Origin: Thermodesulfobacteriota bacterium
Lineage (GTDB): Bacteria > Desulfobacterota > WTBG01 > CAIYCZ01 > CAIRTM01
Direction of reading: 5' to 3'
NCBI GenBank assembly: GCA_028282925.1
Contig: JANQGV010000047.1
Location: forward strand, 1 to 32,759
Length of the DNA stretch: 32,759 nucleotides
In this document: positions 30,762 through 32,759 of the stretch, piece after piece
Numbering within the stretch: position 1 is the first letter of the stretch
Layout: the number at the start of each line of letters is the position of its first letter
Translations under genes and position numbers: made by a program
Notes under the pieces: generated by a model
Told to the model about the DNA's origin: nothing
What the model saw: the letters and a program-made list of their open reading frames with translations, nothing else
Database searches by the model: none

Positions 30762-32759
30762 ATGGCATTAAAAAATTTAAAATTCAGGACAAAGTTGTTT
30801 CTCGGGTACGGAACCGTACTGTCTTTTTTGGCTATCGTTGCGGTGATTGTGTATGTGAATGTCAATAGCCTCATTGAAAACGCAGCCTGGGTAGAGCATA
30901 CGCAGAACGTCATCCGGCTGGCCGAGAAATGCCAGGCCCTGCTTATTGATATGGAGACCGGCCAGCGGGGGTTTATGATCGGAGGCGCTGATGAATACCT
31001 GGAGCCCTACAATGCCGGGATAGAAGCATTCGACAAAACCCTGGCCGCAGGTAAGGAGTTGACCAGCGACAACCCGGCGCAGGTCAAACGCTGGGAAGAA
31101 ATTCTTGCAATGAAACAGGACTGGCTTGAGAAGGCCGCCAAGCCCGAGATCGCCCTGCGAAGAGAAGCGTCGAAAGGAGCCGGAGCCGTCAAAACGTTTA
31201 AAGAGGTGTCGGCCAGAACAGTGGGGAAGGAACTGTTTGACCAGCTTCGGATAAAAATTGCTGAAATAGACGGGGCATTTGAAAAGAACAATTTCCTTGA
31301 GGGCAGATACCTGGTGGAGGCGATTTTGCTGGACATGATCAACCAGGAGACGGGCCAGCGCGGCTTCCTGCTCACCGGTAAGGAAGAATCGCTGGAACCG
31401 TACATTGCCGGTAAAAAGTCTTTTAAGAAGCATCTTGCCGAGCTTTATGAAATCGATCATGAAAAATATGGTGTTACCGGCAGTGCTGTTGACGCACTGG
31501 AGAACCTTGCAACAAAGTGGGCCCGGAATGCGGCGGAACCTGAAATTAATGCCCGCAGAAAAATGAACGAGTTTCCAGTGGACATGGATGATGTGAACGC
31601 GCTGGTTGCCAAGAAAATCGGCAAGACCTACATGGATGCGATCAGGGGAAAAATCAAAGAACTTGTCGATGCAGAAGAAGCGCTGCTGGTTGTGAGAGGT
31701 GAAGAAGCTGCACGCACCGCAAGCTTTACCAAAGTCAGTACTATTGCGGCAACACTGACAGCAATTTTACTGGGAGCCATTATCGGGTTCATCATTGTTT
31801 CGGGTCTCACCCGGCAGTTGGGAGGAGAGCCGGCCGAAATTGCAGACATTGCCGCCAAGATCGCCGATGGTGAATTAACGATGAGCTTTGATACACACGG
31901 CAGGAGAATTGAGGGGTTGTATGCGTCTATGAAAAGCATGTGTGAAAGCCTTAAGGGTATCGTTGCAGAAGTACAGTCCGGGGCCGACAATGTAAAGATG
32001 ATGGCGGAAACCGTTAAAACATCTGCAGACAGTGTATCTTCAACCAGCGAAGAGATGAGTTCCTCCGCCGAGGAGATGAACCAGGGAGCTACCGAGCAGG
32101 CCGCGTCATCTGAAGAAGCTTCAAGCTCCATGGAGCAGATGGGATCCAACATCAAGCAGAATGCCGATAATGCGCTGCAGACGGAAAAGATCGCCCTGCA
32201 GGCGGCACAGGACGCCCAGGAGGGCGGTAGTGCGGTGAAAGAAACCGTCAGCGCCATGAAGAACATTGCCGGTAAGATTACCATTATCGAAGAAATTGCA
32301 CGTCAGACCAACCTGCTGGCACTTAATGCAGCCATTGAAGCCGCCCGGGCCGGTGAAGCGGGAAAAGGCTTTGCCGTTGTCGCCTCCGAGGTCAGGAAGC
32401 TTGCCGAGCGCAGCCAGAATGCCGCGGCCGAGATCAATACGCTCTCAGCCAGCAGTGTTGAAATAGCTGAAAAAGCCGGGGAGCTTTTGATGAAAATGGT
32501 ACCGGACATCCAGAAAACGGCTGACCTGGTGCAGGAAATCAGTGCGGCCTGCAATGAGCAGAACTCCGGAGCCGGCCAGATCAACAAGGCCATTCAGCAG
32601 CTTGACCAGGTAACACAACAAAACTCATCAGCAGCAGAGGAGATGTCCAGCAGTGCGGAAAATTTGTCGACCAGTGCTGGAGCGATGGGATGCAGTGCAG
32701 CCGAGATGACCGGTCAGGCCAGGCAACTGCAGGAAATAATTGCATTCTTCCGACTTGAC
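30762..32759 (+). CDS. Methyl-accepting chemotaxis protein with two CHASE3-like modules (runs off window)
   Basis: The frame is open from the ATG at 30762, preceded by AAAGGAG, to the last base: 666 codons with no stop, so the 3' end is missing. Transmembrane segment 1 covers about residues 12-32. Two CHASE3-like helical modules follow, each marked by ETGQRGF (about 65-71 and 196-202) and an EPY motif about ten residues later. Transmembrane segment 2 is at about 326-349, followed by HAMP and the signalling domain. The hairpin tip, [20 protein letters not shown] followed by [21 protein letters not shown] (about 507-547), is canonical for CheA/CheW coupling. It ends near IIAFFRLD, so little is probably missing. 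It senses an unknown periplasmic signal. Confidence 0.95.
   Translation, partial: MALKNLKFRTKLFLGYGTVLSFLAIVAVIVYVNVNSLIENAAWVEHTQNVIRLAEKCQALLIDMETGQRGFMIGGADEYLEPYNAGIEAFDKTLAAGKELTSDNPAQVKRWEEILAMKQDWLEKAAKPEIALRREASKGAGAVKTFKEVSARTVGKELFDQLRIKIAEIDGAFEKNNFLEGRYLVEAILLDMINQETGQRGFLLTGKEESLEPYIAGKKSFKKHLAELYEIDHEKYGVTGSAVDALENLATKWARNAAEPEINARRKMNEFPVDMDDVNALVAKKIGKTYMDAIRGKIKELVDAEEALLVVRGEEAARTASFTKVSTIAATLTAILLGAIIGFIIVSGLTRQLGGEPAEIADIAAKIADGELTMSFDTHGRRIEGLYASMKSMCESLKGIVAEVQSGADNVKMMAETVKTSADSVSSTSEEMSSSAEEMNQGATEQAASSEEASSSMEQMGSNIKQNADNALQTEKIALQAAQDAQEGGSAVKETVSAMKNIAGKITIIEEIARQTNLLALNAAIEAARAGEAGKGFAVVASEVRKLAERSQNAAAEINTLSASSVEIAEKAGELLMKMVPDIQKTADLVQEISAACNEQNSGAGQINKAIQQLDQVTQQNSSAAEEMSSSAENLSTSAGAMGCSAAEMTGQARQLQEIIAFFRLD

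Noticed and set aside
31628-32284. 218-codon minus-strand frame across the chemoreceptor gene
   Set aside because: Ser/Ala-rich shadow of the signalling domain; the plus strand carries the canonical receptor tip.
1-32759. Sigma-54 (-24/-12) promoters for the local activators
   Set aside because: I looked upstream of the genes on both strands for TGGCAC-N5-TTGCA-like sites and found none close enough to report.
1-32759. CRISPR arrays, tRNA or rRNA genes
   Set aside because: No regularly spaced direct repeats with unique spacers and no tRNA-like or rRNA-like sequence were seen; the repeats present are dispersed hairpins.

Overview
The window reads as a chromosomal segment of a Gram-negative bacterium, most likely a Desulfobacterota (deltaproteobacterial) lineage. 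That placement is inference. It rests on lipoprotein signals, sigma-54 activators, MopE-like Cys/Asp motifs and a choice-of-anchor-U-like block in a giant secreted protease, and many dispersed palindromic repeats between genes. No rRNA, tRNA, CRISPR array or transposase gene was seen.

Layout. (1) 1-5900, plus strand, signalling block: two paralogous PspF-like sigma-54 activators (no receiver or sensor domain) bracket a soluble PAS/HisKA_3 histidine kinase and a NarL-type response regulator, which ends in a clear terminator. A 27-bp block is shared upstream of both activators. (2) 5914-6705, minus strand: a stand-alone PAS protein and a small unknown protein. (3) 7202-17651, minus strand: two giant exported proteins, an M6-type metalloprotease with many accessory domains (1678 aa) and an internally duplicated surface-type protein (about 1662 aa) with a His/Gly/Asp-rich insertion. 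(4) 18459-18929: a single-domain response regulator. (5) 19729-23174, minus strand: a four-domain rhodanese lipoprotein, a small exported protein directly upstream of it, and a small lipoprotein. (6) 23581-26817, plus strand: a 1078-aa lipoprotein with Ig-like and VWA domains. (7) 27114-28741, plus strand: a NYN-domain RNase-like gene behind a tandem-hairpin/T10 leader, then a hicAB toxin-antitoxin pair with a 28-bp palindromic promoter. (8) 28829-29713, minus strand: a DMT-family transporter. (9) 30298-32759, plus strand: a small protein resembling the extreme C-terminus of a secretin, then a methyl-accepting chemotaxis protein with two CHASE3-like modules that runs off the window.

How the genes may work together. 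The first block looks like a sensory and transcriptional unit, with the kinase/regulator pair feeding NarL-type control and two constitutively competent-looking sigma-54 activators beside it. Its targets are not visible: I found no convincing -24/-12 promoter here. The middle of the window is dominated by envelope or secreted proteins (protease, duplicated surface protein, rhodanese lipoprotein, VWA lipoprotein). Intergenic DNA is rich in at least three repeat families: a 90-bp structured repeat with compensatory stem changes, a miniature element with terminal inverted repeats, and a short GC-rich hairpin. The strongest leads for new biology are the duplicated surface protein, the NYN leader, the miniature element family and the secretin-tail/chemoreceptor pair.
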